The position numbers and the translations under genes are program-made. DNA of 64,000 nt, from contig JBANAY010000004.1 of the NCBI GenBank assembly GCA_037952775.1, positions 7,192,001-7,256,000 on the forward strand. Reading direction: 5' to 3'. Positions 11,663-24,182 of this stretch are shown here, piece by piece. Under the pieces are notes generated by a model. It worked only from the letters and a program-made list of their open reading frames with translations, made no database searches and was not told the DNA's origin. Source of the stretch: Clonostachys chloroleuca (Eukaryota; Ascomycota; Sordariomycetes; Hypocreales; Bionectriaceae). Within the stretch, counting starts at the first letter, position 1; each line of letters begins with the position of its first letter.

Positions 11663-13699
11663 ATATCGTTTGAGGGACAATAAATTAATGCCTGTCTATT
11701 ATTCATACCGTGCAGCGAACAAGGCTGTGTGTATACAGATTGGTGACCGGAGTACAACGTATAATAAATCTCTCTATTGGCGAAAATGTCTCTTCTTCGT
11801 CTTTATCTTGAGCTTCCTGTTGAGTAGATCGACCCAGAAAGCTCTTCATGAGAACTAACAGCTCATTTTTCTCTCTTTTATATTCTCAAAATCCAGAATG
11901 GCTTGCACAAGGATTTTGATAGATTTGCGCTACTGCGTGGATCTCGGACTCGTCTCGCCTTTTCCTGACTCCTGGATACTAGTTGATCCATTCCAAATTT
12001 CACCCTTACGAATATCCATCAATGCTATTATTCCAATGAAGAAGAGAGACCTTAGATCGAGCCCTCCTCTTGTGCTGTAATCGATTGTCATCCGTCAACT
12101 TAAATTGTGCATGTCATGTGCTTAGCATAACTCAAGCTTCTCTAAGCATATACACTTTTCGTAACTAACACCACTTATCTCGCCTGAGAGCAAGCCTCAT
12201 AGCTCCATTTATCAGTGAACCGCCGACCAGAAACCCAAAATGGCAATCTGGTCCAAGCGACCAGTCCCCAGGTTGGAAGGTCACAAGTGAAACCTTAGCG
12301 GCACAGCCTTGGGAGCCCTTATTTCTTCGGTTTTGTTTCAGATCACACCTGCAGTTTTTAAGAGTTGCCGCGATCCCTGTAGAGCACGAAGGCTGGCCAG
12401 GCCCACAGCCCTTGCTATTTCTGTGTTTTCTGGTGCGGAACTCCGAAATTAGGTCTTGGCTTATTCGACGGGAATTTCGAACTTCCGGCTCATTTCTTGG
12501 GATCTCAGCATTGTCAATCAGTCTATTCGAATCGTGTAAAATAAAATAAAAGCTAGGACCGCGCCTCCAAAAAGGTCCTTTGTCCTAAACCGTGATGATA
12601 CGTCACTTCATGACATACGAAAGGTCACAATGATGACATCAACACAACTTCCTTTACCTCTGACAGGTAGACGCGTATTGCGTATTGCGGATCGCCTGTT
12701 GTCGCAGCGGAAATAACGGCCATCAACTGCGCTGTCCAAACAGAACCTTCCAGTTACAATCTAAACGCATGAATGTCACTATTTGCTCTTCAGTTTTCTA
12801 GAATTAATAGGGCTATAAATAGCGTATGGGGGAGAAAGGGAGAAGGGGAGCTACAGTCTCATGCAGACACTGTAACCATTTATACCCTTCAAGGCAGCGT
12901 GCCTGAGAAGTTCCCCAGCAGTCAATTTGCTGTATCTCCCGAAAAGAACCAGGATCAGATCTAACTGGCTAAACTTTTGAAAAAAACCTATTACGGTCGC
13001 AGTATGATAAGAATTTGACTTGTCTGGTTATCGGCTGTCTTCAATTAAAGGCTTCAACTCCCTACTAATCTCACACATTCATGAGCTTAATCGACTATCA
13101 GATTGTCCAGGTACATGACACAAAAACTTGCTGGCTATGATCATCGCTTCTTGCTGTTGGATCCTCAGCTAGCTTGTGGTAACCTGCCAGCGAAGGTTGC
13201 ATGAAACGTGACGTGTAGAGAGAGGTAAGCGCTAGGTTGCAATGGCTTAGTATCATGTTTGTAGGCACACAATTGCCGCCTTCTCAAGGCCACTACCGGC
13301 CGGATGTTCAAAGGCGCGTATTCTCAAACACGGCCCGTGCATTCCTGCAATGATGTGGCGCTGGTAAACGCCAAGCCTCGTGTAGTCTGATGTCTGGGCC
13401 ACCGGCTACGATGGCTGGGTAAATCTGACAAATCCGTGTGAGATTGAGGCGGCTGATGAGCTGCCCCTTGAAGCGGATCCTTCAAGGGACGAACGGGCAA
13501 TGCCATGAAAGGCAACTGTTGACTGGAGAGTGAGATTTGGAGGTAGTACAGTAGTGGACCGGACTTTTCGTAGTGGTGCTCTATTCCGATCTTGATATCC
13601 GGGTATATAAATGGGTTCCCCCTGACGTTTCTGTTTAACGTACCAACAAGTTGCCTTCTTTTCTCTTGCTGCCAATCCGTCCAAAGACCATCAGTCAAA
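11663..13699. other. Intergenic; promoter region of the arabinanase gene at its right end
   Basis: About 2 kb holds only short open frames without motifs. A small tandem repeat of GCGTATT lies near 12673-12688, and clusters of CRE-like TGACATCA/TACGTCA words lie near 12598-12650. Confidence 0.4.
13604..13610 (+). promoter_or_regulatory. TATA box of the exo-arabinanase-like gene
   Basis: TATATAA lies about 90 bp upstream of the start codon at 13700, a usual spacing for highly expressed fungal genes with short 5' leaders. Confidence 0.5.
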
Positions 13700-14846
13700 A
13701 TGGTCCGTCTATTACGATCACTCTTCACGGCAGCACTAGCCCTTAGCACTCTCGCCAACGCCGCTGTCGTCCCCATCGTTGGCCTTGACAAGCGCGATGT
13801 CACGCCCGTTGCTGACCCCGTCGTAGTCGACTCTAGGGGCGTCAATATGCGAGTCACCCTCCGTGATGGCGTCCTAATCGCTGGCTATTCCACTATCGAG
13901 AACGGCCGAGCCTACATTCGCTCAGCCCAGTCCACCAATAACGGCAAGTCGTGGACTCCCCTTGGTATTGTAACAGACAGAGTTGCCTCTGAGACAGACT
14001 TGAGCAACGCGTTTCCTCTCAACGTCAACGGCCGGTTGCTCATGGCCTTCCGAAACCACGACAAGGACACCTCAGGAAAGCTGACCCATTACCGACTCAC
14101 CATCTGCGAGTCGACGGATGGTGGTGTTAAGTGGGACTTTCTTTCCCAACTTGATGAGCGCGCCGCGGTCACGCCAAAGAACGGTCTATGGGAGCCCTTT
14201 TTGCGAATTGCTAAAGACGGGTCTATTCAAGCCTACTATTCTGCCGAGAATAATGATGGCGATCAAGATAATATCATGAAAAGGTCCACCAACGGCGGCA
14301 AAGACTGGTCTTCAGTTATCCCTGTCACCGGCTCTGCAGTCACAGCTCGTGACGGTATGATGGGCGTCGCTGAAATTGGTAACAACCAGCTCATGTAAGC
14401 AGAATCTATGATCTATTGCTAGAGATATTTATTAATTCATTGCTAACTCCTCTGTCTACAGGGTTGTCTTCGAAAGCCAGCTAACAGGACACATGGGCAT
14501 CTACGCCATGATATCTACAAATGACGGTGCGACCTGGCAAAGCCGCCGGCAGATCTACGCTGCCACCAGCGGCAACGAAGCTGGCGCTCCTCAGATTATA
14601 TATGTCGGCGGCACTATTGTCGTGAACTTCATGAGCAACGAAGCCAAGCCTGAGCTTCCTGATGTCGACGGTGGTGAGCAGAAGATTATCACCAGCACCA
14701 ACAACGGAGAATCGTGGTCTGCCGCTCAGGTTTTATCTGGCCTTGGGTCGCATTGGCCTGGTCTGCATACTCTTGACAGTTCTCGTTTCCTCTCTTTATA
14801 CTCTTTTAACGGAAAGGGTCTTGTCAGTCAGGAGTTTACTCTTTAA
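13700..14846 (+). CDS. Secreted BNR/Asp-box glycosidase, GH93-like exo-arabinanase
   Basis: There are two exons, 13700-14394 and 14462-14846, with an intron at 14395-14461 (GTAAGC...CTACAG), giving 359 residues. The N-terminus is a signal peptide (MVRLLRSLFTAALALSTLA, cleavage near residue 21), followed by a KR site that could be cut by a Kex2-like protease. The mature part is a predicted six-bladed beta-propeller with repeated Asp-box words (STNNGKSWTP, STNGGKDWSS, STNDGATWQS, STNNGESWSA) and the NGLWEPFLR and AGAPQ segments I associate with GH93. Such enzymes release arabinobiose from the ends of linear alpha-1,5-arabinan in plant cell walls. A sialidase-type propeller is the main alternative, but the motif set fits GH93 better. 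Confidence 0.82.
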
Positions 14847-15131
14847 ACTTAGACATCAGCACTGTATATGTTTGTTATAGTATGATTTGCCGGCATTAGT
14901 TGTTCAGATGACGTTCAAGCTGGCGTGTAAATAACAAAAATATTTCCTTTAAGACAAACGAAAGCCCATCTCAGATCAATCGTGGTGCCTTCATCACGAC
15001 GCCTACACAGGTCGCAACGGTGAGTGTTCAGGGAAATGGTGCCACAGGCAACAAAGTAGGACCACCACCTTATTTATAGGTTCTAATTATAAATTAATAC
15101 ACCTCCGAATTTTCTCGGACAGATATATCGA

Positions 15132-15522
15132 TTAATTGATGTCTGGCTGGGGCCGTATCCTCGGCGATGGGCTCTCGGTTAGCCTTGACGGAGGACCTTC
15201 CTCAGGTAGAATGAAGGGTGAGACAATGGGCGTGCTGGAAACACGTCTTCTCGAATTTGAAGACCTCAACGACTCAACCGACTGCATCGACGGTGTTCGG
15301 AATATAGGTATAAGGTTTGGTGAGTTGTTAGACATAGGCTGCATTGCGTTGAAGACTTTTGTAAAGTCCTCAGCGTCTATAAGAGTCAAGTGTTAGCTAG
15401 GCGAACGCTGAGGCTGGATAGTCAGGATTGCGAATACCTGCTCGACTACTAAATTGGATCAATAGCCACTTGACACCGAGAAGAAGATCATCTACGGGGC
15501 TTAAAGGAGAGTCTGAATCCAT
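15132..15522 (-). CDS. Small Ser/Pro-rich orphan protein
   Basis: This is a two-exon model: 15438-15522 (ATG at 15522, MDSDSPLSPVDDLLLGVKW...) and 15132-15376, with an intron at 15377-15437 (GTATTC...TTATAG), giving 109 residues. The join keeps frame through DAEDFTKVFNAM and runs into a low-complexity tail rich in Ser, Pro and Arg (SLRSSNSRRRVSSTPIVSP). I do not recognise it. It follows the next gene on the same strand with only 28 bp between, so it could also be a misread 3' part of that gene. The frame-preserving splice and its own ATG favour a separate gene. Confidence 0.4.
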
Positions 15523-15550
15523 GGATCCTAACTTAGGGCGTTCTAGATTC

Positions 15551-17493
15551 TCAATAAGTCAGAATTGTAGATAATTTCAGACGCTTCTTGATATGCTTGC
15601 CTTTTCTAAAGAAGCTCGACTTCCGGCGGGAGGCACCAGCGTAGGACCGTGTTTCAAGGCGAACTGCATTTTTACTAGTGTCCAAAGTTGCAGGTCTAGT
15701 GAACGATGACAGTGGGAAATCGGCATATTTTCTCTCCCTTGTACGGAGATAGGTGATAGAGTACTCTTTTTCACCTGGTCGTTCCTCCTGCCAGATCTTC
15801 AGAACGACCAAAAGAGCCTCACCGGGTTTTTGAGGCTGGCGGTTGGAAAATATGGCGTCAGTATGGTAAGTTTTTAGTAATTTCTTGCCACGAACGTCGC
15901 CCTGGAAGAGTTCGTAGCGCTCGCGCGTTGTGAAGTCATATTTAGGGGTTAACTGTTGAGGATGTTGCAAGCCGTTTTCATCTACCCAGATCACGTTGTG
16001 TATTTTGTCGTTTAAAAATCTCATATGGAGCGGCTGTTTCTGTGAGCAATGTAGCGAAACGGGGTAGATGCCAGGAGGTACTAAAAGAAGTTAACAGGCG
16101 CAATCTCCAAAGAAACGGTAACATTGGCATGTGCGCCTACTAGTATGTCTTAATTCTCCTGCAGGTTCTATTCCATACCACGTGATGATCTTTTGAGAAC
16201 CATCATTCTGAACTGTCCAGTGCCCCAGACGTGCTGTGAATGTCCCAGTCGAGTGTGTCAACGATCTATAGGTCTGTCAGTCGGAGAAGTTATATAGCTT
16301 TGCGAGGGAGACAAACGTTGACGCAACATGCTCCTCAGGAAACATAGCAGGGCCAGGCAAAATGATCGATTCAGCTGAGCTGATTGATGGTGCCGGCCCT
16401 GGGTGCGCTATACCAGTAGATTGCGGCGTGGTCCGTACCGTGCTACTCGAGCGGAACTGAAAAGTTGACGGGCTTTTGCTGACACTTTCTTCCGTTAAGA
16501 TCGGTGAGGACCAAGTACGCGCAACCGGGATAGCCCTGTCACTGTTGATGCGAACGTCACTGCTAACGCTGGATGGATTGGCAAATAGTTTGTCCATCGG
16601 AGGCATAGCAGGATGTTTGTTCTTCGGTAATCCGACATGACTACAAAGGAACAACCACAGTGCCCGGTACTCTTCATGGAGTCGAGCGAGATTAGGGGCT
16701 CTGCCATGTTGTGCCGCATTGCTAGTGACACGTTCATATCGATTCCGGAGCAGCTGGAAGCATTCGTGGAATTTTGCGAGCTTTTGTTCGTGGGGGAGGT
16801 TACCTTGACTGAATATCTCAAGAGGTGTTTGATTCTCCAGAGTACCGAATGGTTTTCCCATGCTGCTATGCTCTGAAGATGTTTCGGATGGGGTACTTGT
16901 GGTTAGGGGAGCACCCTCATGATTGGATTCCGTAATTTTCCTTTGGAGTTTGGGTATGAGCACTCCAGATTTTCCTTGAATCTCCAGGGGAGGTGACAAA
17001 ATGGACGGGAAATGGCGGTAAATAAAGGACGAGAGAGAGAGAGAAAGAGAGAGAGAGAAAGAAGAGAGTATGCTTACAGGAATTGTGCCAACAAGAAAAT
17101 GGTCAGGTTTTGTTGTTGAGATACCAACTTTTGACCCAGTTCCTCGGCGTGCCTTTCAGCGCCATCGAGGCCGTACAATGTGGTATCCCAAGGATGACGG
17201 AGAGTATCCACCAGTGGACTGTCTCTTAGGCTGGGCTGGGCAGTTTTGAGGGTGCGGTAGTTGTCGATGAACTCTTCACACTCTCCGAGAGTCTCTAGGA
17301 ACTGGTTTTTGAGGGGGTATTGGTCTTGATAGTTCTCGTCTAGAAACTTGAGAATACCATGAAGGTGCCCAATAGTGGTGACGAGCGCATATATACGAGC
17401 CGGGGCATTAATGCGCTCGTTGGCGAAGGCGTTCCAGATATCATGGCATATGTCTATAGCTTTTGCGAGTCCAACAAACCCAGCCAGCGTCAT
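15551..17493 (-). CDS. Orphan protein with a STAND/Helo-like N-terminal region
   Basis: There are four exons: 17078-17493, 16317-16940, 16141-16265 and 15551-16080, giving about 564 residues. The last two introns (16266-16316 and 16081-16140) are frame-preserving and convincing. The first (16941-17077) contains a GA microsatellite, and its acceptor is less certain. The start MTLAGFVGLAKAIDICHDIWNAF resembles the helical N-terminal domains often attached to fungal STAND/NLR proteins and used in incompatibility signalling. A serine-rich linker, an unknown globular region (IITWYGIEPAGELRHTIPPG, then VIWVDENG) and a basic tail (RRKSSFFRKGKHIKKRLK) follow. There is no NACHT, repeat or catalytic motif. 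Its role is unknown; the N-domain likeness is the only functional hint. Confidence 0.6.
17031..17070. repeat. GA microsatellite inside intron 1 of the orphan gene
   Basis: Alternating GA units with a few extra As occupy this stretch. It lies inside the predicted first intron, where it reads as a CT-rich tract on the coding strand. Confidence 0.7.
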
Positions 17494-18377
17494 GATATTG
17501 GGCAACGCAGTCTAATGCTTCCTTGTCTCATCCCGGTCCAACCTAGCCGGTACAGAAAAAAATTAGCTAATCCTATACAATGGAGAACGATGCTTTGGGA
17601 CAGGAGTCTGCCGATCCAATTCAGAGAGGTCTGTGTGTCCGTACGCAGGTAGTAGGTAGGTGGCAGGAGGTAACTAACCACCGTGCGGACCAGAGACAGC
17701 GGCGTCAGGAAATACCACGAGCAGTTCCGCTGATCGAAGCGCGTAACCAAAACAGGGGGGATGGATCAATACACACAAATGTCGCGAGGGGCAGACCATG
17801 TGCTCTGGAGCTAATAAGCAAGATTTCGCCGCCGATCCATTCATCACTCCAGGATTTCCACATGGGCCCGAGTTGACACTTGATTCGTCCGATGAGGATG
17901 AACCCCTGTCACCATCTCTATGTCCCACGAGCCTACCGCCCCCTGAATATTGATCATTTGAGGCGAGAGGCAGTGCCATTCCGGCTTTGGTCTTCCATTG
18001 CTACAGCCAGACACTCGCCCGTGTTACGTGGTGCCCGCCCGGTTCCAATGAGGACGCGGCTGGAGAGGGCGATGCCAGTGCCACCGGGCACTTCAAGGGA
18101 GGCGCATGCGCCCAATAGTGCACTTTGGGATGCCTATTCAGCCTTACCAAACTGAATGGGCGAGGCAATAAGGGTCTTGCACCCGCGTGCACAGCAGGTG
18201 AAGGAGCTGAAAGAATCCTTGTCCAAAGAGCACTCTCATTCCACCATCCACTGCGCCTTAAAGGGGTGCCACACCCAACACCCGCTATTGAGGCATCTTG
18301 TTTCCCATTGATGACGGTCTTGTGTACTCGTTCTGTGATTGTTCACAACATTTTGCTTGGTTGGTGCCACTGTCTCG
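17494..18377. other. Divergent promoter region
   Basis: Nearly 900 bp separate the minus-strand orphan gene and the plus-strand phosphate transporter. Several open frames of up to about 98 codons occur, but none shows a motif or a splice pattern, so I call no gene. Confidence 0.4.
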
Positions 18378-20635
18378 ATGACATCCCAACTCGAATTACC
18401 GCCTGACCTAGAGGTGAGTGAGAATATAGCGACCATGCTTCGCTCGAGCTAGTTCTGATGATAAGTCGACACCCAGACGAGGTCCGAAAAGCGAACATAT
18501 ATCCGCCAGATTATTGATCTTGAGCCCAACGCTTTCAATTGGCTCGTTTGGGAAGTCAGTGCTTCTGGCTTTTTCACCGACTCATATAACCTCTTTGCCA
18601 CCAATGTCATCCTTCCGTCTCTGGCCTTTGTGTATTGGCCAAAAAATAATGACCACGAAAATGAGTCCCTGATCAATATCATGTCGCTGGTTGGTGCACT
18701 TGTCGGACAGCTTCTCTTTGGTTATCTGGCCGACCGTCAGTCATTCTTCTCCGCACCACACCAGGTGATAAGCTGACGCATCCACGGTGAAATAGGCCTG
18801 GGACGAACGCGTCTCTATGGAATTGAGTTACTCATTGTCATTGTGACTACCATTACAGTCTGCGCTGCTTCGCAAGGAGTATATTCCATTAACATTGTGG
18901 CTTGGATTGTGGCCATGAGATTTGCCATGGGCATAGGTAAGGAGCCAATCGCCAATCTTTCCTTTCCTCAAGACTTCCTTGCTAACCATAAATAAGGAAT
19001 CGGCGGCGAGGTTTGTCACCAACAGCGCAAGACTCCAGTGATTATAGCTCACGTAAATGAATAGTACCCTTTATCAGCCGCCATATGCACCGAGTAAGTT
19101 CAAAAGCCATTAGTCTTATTGAGCCCGAATCTAATCTTTTACTTCAAGATGGGCACCAACCCAAGCCCGTCCTCGGATGATGAGCGCCGTGTTTCTCATG
19201 CAGCCACTAGGACAACTTGTGGCACAGTTGGTTGGGCTCGCCGTTCTGGCTGGATACAACCGAACGAATCCTCTGACAAAGTGCATGGGCACACCCACGG
19301 GCACAGAGGGGGAAGATCCAGCCTGGTGTCGAAGCCAGGTTGACAGTATCTGGCGGTGGATCATTGGAGTTGGTGCGATCCCAGCTGTGGTTGCTATCTA
19401 CTTCCGCTTCCAGATCAAGGATCCTGGGCTGTACGACCTCGACGTCAGAGACAGAGGACAGATAGCCGTCGAGAACACGCAGAATCTGTACAGGGAAAAT
19501 CTCCGGGAACTGCAGCAAATTGCCACGGCCTCAGGGACCCGCCTCCACCGGGTTGACTCGTTACCAGTTCAGCTCACTTTGCCAGATATGAGGGACTACT
19601 TTTGGAATCAGGGAAACTGGAGACTCCTCGCCGGCACCTCTGCATGCTGGTTTCTTCTCGATGTGTAAGTTGAGTAATTCTCCAAGAATTCTAACCCCTA
19701 TCCCTGTACTAATTCCATCATTCGAAAAGCGCCTTCTACGGACTCGGAATTGGAAGTCCTCAGATCCTGGCCAACGTCTGGGCATCCAGTCGACCTACTG
19801 ATGGTATTGTTGTTGATGACCACAGGAGCTGGAATCCAGGCTTGTCAAATCCCAGTATCTATGAAGCTCTGCTAGAGAATGCGAAAAGGAACATTCTCAC
19901 CGTCTGCCTTCCCTCTCTCCTAGGAAGCTTGCTGGTTATATGGCTCATCGACTACATTCCCCGGAAGCAGTTTCTCATCTACTCATTCCTTGCTCTTGCA
20001 ATGCTTATGTTTATCACCGGCGGTACCTTCCGGGCTGTGGCGTACACTGAGAAGTTCCCTGCTACAATCGTTCTTGTTGCGCTCTGCAACTTTCTATTCA
20101 ACTTTGGTATGTGGGCAACTTCAGGTTATCGCTATTGTTTCTGCAACTCGCTAATGAGATGTCAACAGGAGCAAATACTTTGACCTTCATTATTCCAGCA
20201 GAACTCTTCCCCACCAGTTACAGAGCCACGTGCCATGGAATCGCAGCAGCCAGCGGCAAGCTCGGCTCCGTCCTCGTGCAAGTGATCCTGCCCTTCATGA
20301 AGTTTGACGGCAACCCAAGAAACGAAAAAGTATCCAAGCCAGGAAGTACAAGCCTTGGATATGTCTTCCTCGTTTTCGGCGGCGTCATGGCTCTAGGCGC
20401 GCTCTTTGCGTGGGTCTGGATTCCCTCCATGCAGAATCCGCGTGCTGAAGGAGAGAGCTTGGTGCGTCAAAATAAGACGCTCGAAGAATTAGCAGAAGGC
20501 GTAGAGAGATACCGCAGCGACGGTCAGGTGATAGGAATGAGAGATAATTTCAAGGCTGTATATAAAGCGCTTCACCAACGATTGCCTCATCGGCAGAGAG
20601 AACCTTTGGGCGAGGAGGATGTCGAGAGGAAGTGA
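18378..20635 (+). CDS. MFS phosphate/glycerophosphodiester:H+ symporter
   Basis: There are eight exons: 18378-18417, 18466-18735, 18796-18936, 18997-19010, 19065-19093, 19149-19664, 19730-20106 and 20169-20635, giving 617 residues with all junctions in frame. Exons 4 and 5 are only 14 and 29 nt but encode the conserved GIGGE and [11 protein letters not shown]. Diagnostic segments of the Pho84/Git1 branch of the major facilitator family are [20 protein letters not shown], the loop motif [26 protein letters not shown], and [15 protein letters not shown] near the end. Twelve membrane helices are expected around a long central loop. Members import inorganic phosphate or glycerophosphoinositol/-choline at the plasma membrane. 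Which substrate is used cannot be told here. The donor of intron 1 (GTGAGA) was chosen to keep frame. Confidence 0.88.
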
Positions 20636-21093
20636 GGGTTCACTTTGTTCAGTCTATATTATGTACAATATGAAGAAATAATGCAAGAAGTAATAATGCT
20701 ACTTAAAACTGCACACTCCTACAAGTCCATGCATGACTGTATGCATTCTTTAATAAGGAAGAATCCGATACATACGCAGTCAGCCCTTAGGGCCGGCCCG
20801 CTCTCGCACGAGAAGGCTGACATATTATTACCCCGCAGCGCTGCTGTGCCTCAAGTGAAGTGGAAATATCTGCTGATTGACTGGCTCGGAACATTTTGCC
20901 ACGGCATCCATACCTGGCGCCCAATCTGCCCTTCAGCTGGACAGGTTTAGGGGCTGAAGCAAGGCAGGCAGCTATGGTCTCTTCTCTATAGTTGGCGTAC
21001 TCTACTGTTAATTCTGGCACTGACTGGAATCCGATAACCTGCAAAACACTGGTCCTTCTGGGTCCTAAAATCTGTCCATACTTGACAAGCAGC
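20636..21093. other. Intergenic
   Basis: This is the 3' region of the transporter and the upstream region of HET gene 1. I see nothing else in it. Confidence 0.5.
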
Positions 21094-23944
21094 ATGAGCC
21101 GATGGCATCTGAACACCTGCTCGGCCCCGGATGTATTCACCAATGGAGACTCAGTCCCTTGCTGCCGGGCTTGCGGGGAATCCGCGAGGCGCGCTCTGAA
21201 AAAGGCTGAGAACGAGCAGCTAGGCTCGAGCGCCCTTCCTGCTGTCCCTTTCGATGAGTCGAGCGATCGTCTTAACCTTCGTTGGCCGCCCATAGTGCCC
21301 TATAAAAAGCCAGAAAGAGTCGCCGGGCTCTCGACGCAGACCTCGGATGCGAGTACAGCCCAGCTCGCTGAAGAAAACGATGAAAATTCCATGTCGGCAT
21401 CAGTCGATGGGTGGTCGCCCATTTACGGTTCTACTCTTGGTTCCAATCAGTTCAGGCTTGTCTGTCTTGAGGCTTTGGGCGACGGAAATCAACAGTCTTC
21501 CCGGGATTTTGTCCACCTCTCTTTGGAGACATATGAACATGACAACTGTCCCGAATATGAGACCGTCTCATATACCTGGGCAGGAGAGGATGGAAACGGC
21601 ACCTTGTAAGTTCTCTCGTTCACTAAGTATTGCATTTCATTGTATACATATAAACAGATATCTGACTGTTGGAAAGGACTCGTCCAGTCTATGTTGGGCC
21701 ATATTGGGACATATTATTCTCAACGAACAACTGCTGGGAGATGCTTCAATACTTGCGCCCGTGGCGAGGTATAAGGATGGTTTGGATCGACGCTGTCTGC
21801 ATTAATCAACATAACACGAAGGAAAGAGATGAGCAAGTTGCAAAGATGGGGAAAATATACACCGAATGCTCCAGAGCTGTTCTGTGGCTTGGGTATGATG
21901 TTGTTCAACCATCGCGCACACATCCATCCCGCCATCAACTCTACGACCTCGAATCGGCTCTCATTGCACCCGTCGACCCAAGTGGTGCTCATGAGAATCA
22001 GCCATCACTACATCTGGGACATCTCCTAACTCGCCGATACTTTAAGCGCGTGTGGGTTATCCAGGAACTCATATTGTCTCGCCGGGTCATCATTCCCATC
22101 CATGACATGATTTTCTGGGCCGATTCGGCTCTGATGGAAAGATGGAGTATAGATGGGCCCAGGAATTGGAAATGGGAAGATACGGGGGCTCCTTGGGTCC
22201 AAAATATTACACGTGGGTAAGTAATGCTCCTTTCAAGGTGCGTCAGATTTTAACTACCTCATTGATGATGGCTAATACACAAGCTTGTTTCAGCGAATTT
22301 CCTGCAGGAAATGCCTTTGAGCTAGTAGCGAGAACTTCCAGGTCACAAGCCTCTGACGCAAGAGACCGGATCTTCGGCGTGTTAGGTCTCTTGAAAGACG
22401 AATCGACCAAGGGACAACTTCTACCTGATTATACGCGATCACGCCAGCAGGTATTTGTTGGATTTTTCGCCTACAGTATGCTAGTACTTTCACGACTAGA
22501 ACTCCTTTTTCATGCCCGCTGCTATGCCAGCAACACATCAACGCTGACTTGGGTGCCTAAATGGGAATCACAAGAATCCTGGGAATCCATCTTCCACACG
22601 CAAGTGGAAGACAGATTAGCCTGGGAAGATTTCTCAAGCTGGGCAAGGGGTAAAACAGAGGCGGTGCCGCAAACCCCAAACTCTCCAGGGGCAAGCCCCT
22701 ATATCAAGCTGATGAAATTCACGTCCAAGAATACGGTAACGAGTCTCTGGACCCAAGGTCACGAGATTCTCCCCTATGAGAAGCATCCTCCCACAGTTCA
22801 AGAATCACGCCCTTGGAATTACGACGCCAGCGTGAACTCTGATACTGGCGCATTAGCAATTACACTGACAAGGCTAGTCGCCATTACATCAAAGGCCCGC
22901 CTTGTTGATAAGTCCGGGCACTTGGGCTTGTATGAAATCCCTCTCGACCGGAGTGAAACGCGCTGGCGATGGAGGAGCAACCGATATTTTAACTCGCCTC
23001 GCTCCGCAATATATTTAGCGACACGGGTGGAACTGGACACATTAATCCAACCAGATTTAGACGAGATATTTGTCCTGCAGCCAGGCAAATCCAAGTCGCT
23101 CGTCTATCTCATTTTACGCAAGACATCTGAGGAGCGTCACTTCAAGCTAATGGCATGCTGTGCGAATGTTTGCTTTGGTATTGCAACCAATATCAAACTC
23201 CCCACTACAATCTATCCTCTTGAGGCTCTGCAGCATGATTTGTACAGGGACCTCAAGCTTGTTTCCCGATTTCTGAACTCTCCCATTGACAAGTCTATAT
23301 TTTATCCATTCCTGGAACCGGAATTGGTCAAGGCTCAGATATTCTTGCCTTTTTTTCTCGACATGGCAAGAGAGCAGATCAACCGAGATATCATGCCATG
23401 TCCAGCTCCTCGGCCATTTGCGCAACTCTATCTCAGTCTCATCGACCAGGCGTATTCTCCAGCCATACAATCCGGATACGTTGAGCTGCAATTTGAGCCC
23501 GAGCTATGGGACAGCCGCAACATTAAAATCCTGCAGAATCAAACAGCCTGCCGCTGGGAGTGGACCAAGGACCGCAAGACGTGGAAGAGCATGCAGGATT
23601 TCCCCATCTCCCGAGGCATCCTGCGCAGACTCCCCAGGCCTGTTATTCTCCGCTGTCTGGTGCGGGAGATTCACGATAATTTCTTCTCAACCATGGCAAA
23701 TGAAGTCTTGTATCAGTTAGAGGATTTGTATCGCTCAGGATTGATTGGGCTCAGCGATGCGGAGGTCGAAGCAAGGCTCAAGGCTGGCCCAAGGACTGAA
23801 GAGCGGTTCGTGGCGACTCCTTTCCATGAGTGCAAAGACTTTTCTCTCGAACGAGCCGATATCAAGCAGAGGTATAGCGAGGATGCATATCTTCCAAATC
23901 AGTTAGGGGTGGATGGGAGCACGTATCAAGTCCACATCTTGTAG
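21094..23944 (+). CDS. HET-domain protein 1 (heterokaryon incompatibility)
   Basis: There are three exons, 21094-21605, 21677-22216 and 22294-23944, with introns at 21606-21676 and 22217-22293, giving about 900 residues. The HET domain (about residues 130-340) shows its three conserved blocks: YETVSYTWAG, IRMVWIDAVCINQHN with KMGKIYTECSRAVLWLG, and RRYFKRVWVIQELILSR. RSQASDARDRIFGVLGL follows. The N-terminus has a small Cys-rich segment (CSAPDVFTNGDSVPCCRACG). HET domains, which are TIR-like, trigger cell death after fusion of incompatible hyphae or in other immune-like reactions. The long C-terminal half is unassigned. The first ATG in this frame is at 21094. The frame is intact over its whole length. 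Confidence 0.88.
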
Positions 23945-24093
23945 TGAATGTACCTCTCAAAAACACAGCCAGAAAAGGGACTGAAGGTGTTATGATAACA
24001 AGAAGGATTAAGTTCATATACGGAGAGCGGCTGAGAATCCCAAAAGCAAGATATAGAGAATGAAAGCCCAATTCGACATGATAGCCAAAAATG

Positions 24094-24182
24094 TGGTTTC
24101 GCCCGGGCTCGAACCGGGGACCGTCTCGGAGCAATCGTGATGATTGTTAGCGAGAAATCATGACCAACTAGACCACGAAACC
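24094..24182 (-). tRNA. tRNA-Val (AAC) with a 15-nt intron
   Basis: The acceptor stem GGTTTCG (24182-24176) pairs with CGAAACC (24101-24095), and a discriminator A follows. The D arm begins TGGTCTAGTTGGT, as in fungal tRNA-Val. The anticodon stem TCTCG/CGAGA encloses a 22-nt segment that becomes a normal 7-nt loop with anticodon AAC if 15 nt directly after position 37 are removed, the standard site of tRNA introns. The T arm has GGTTCGAGCC. Confidence 0.9.

Noticed and set aside
17031..17070. GA tract as a CRISPR-like or telomeric repeat
   Set aside because: It is a simple dinucleotide microsatellite without spacers; the organism is a eukaryote.
17580..18406. Several plus-strand frames of 70-98 codons upstream of the phosphate transporter
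   Set aside because: No motif, no consistent frame, and they overlap the promoter and first exon of the transporter.
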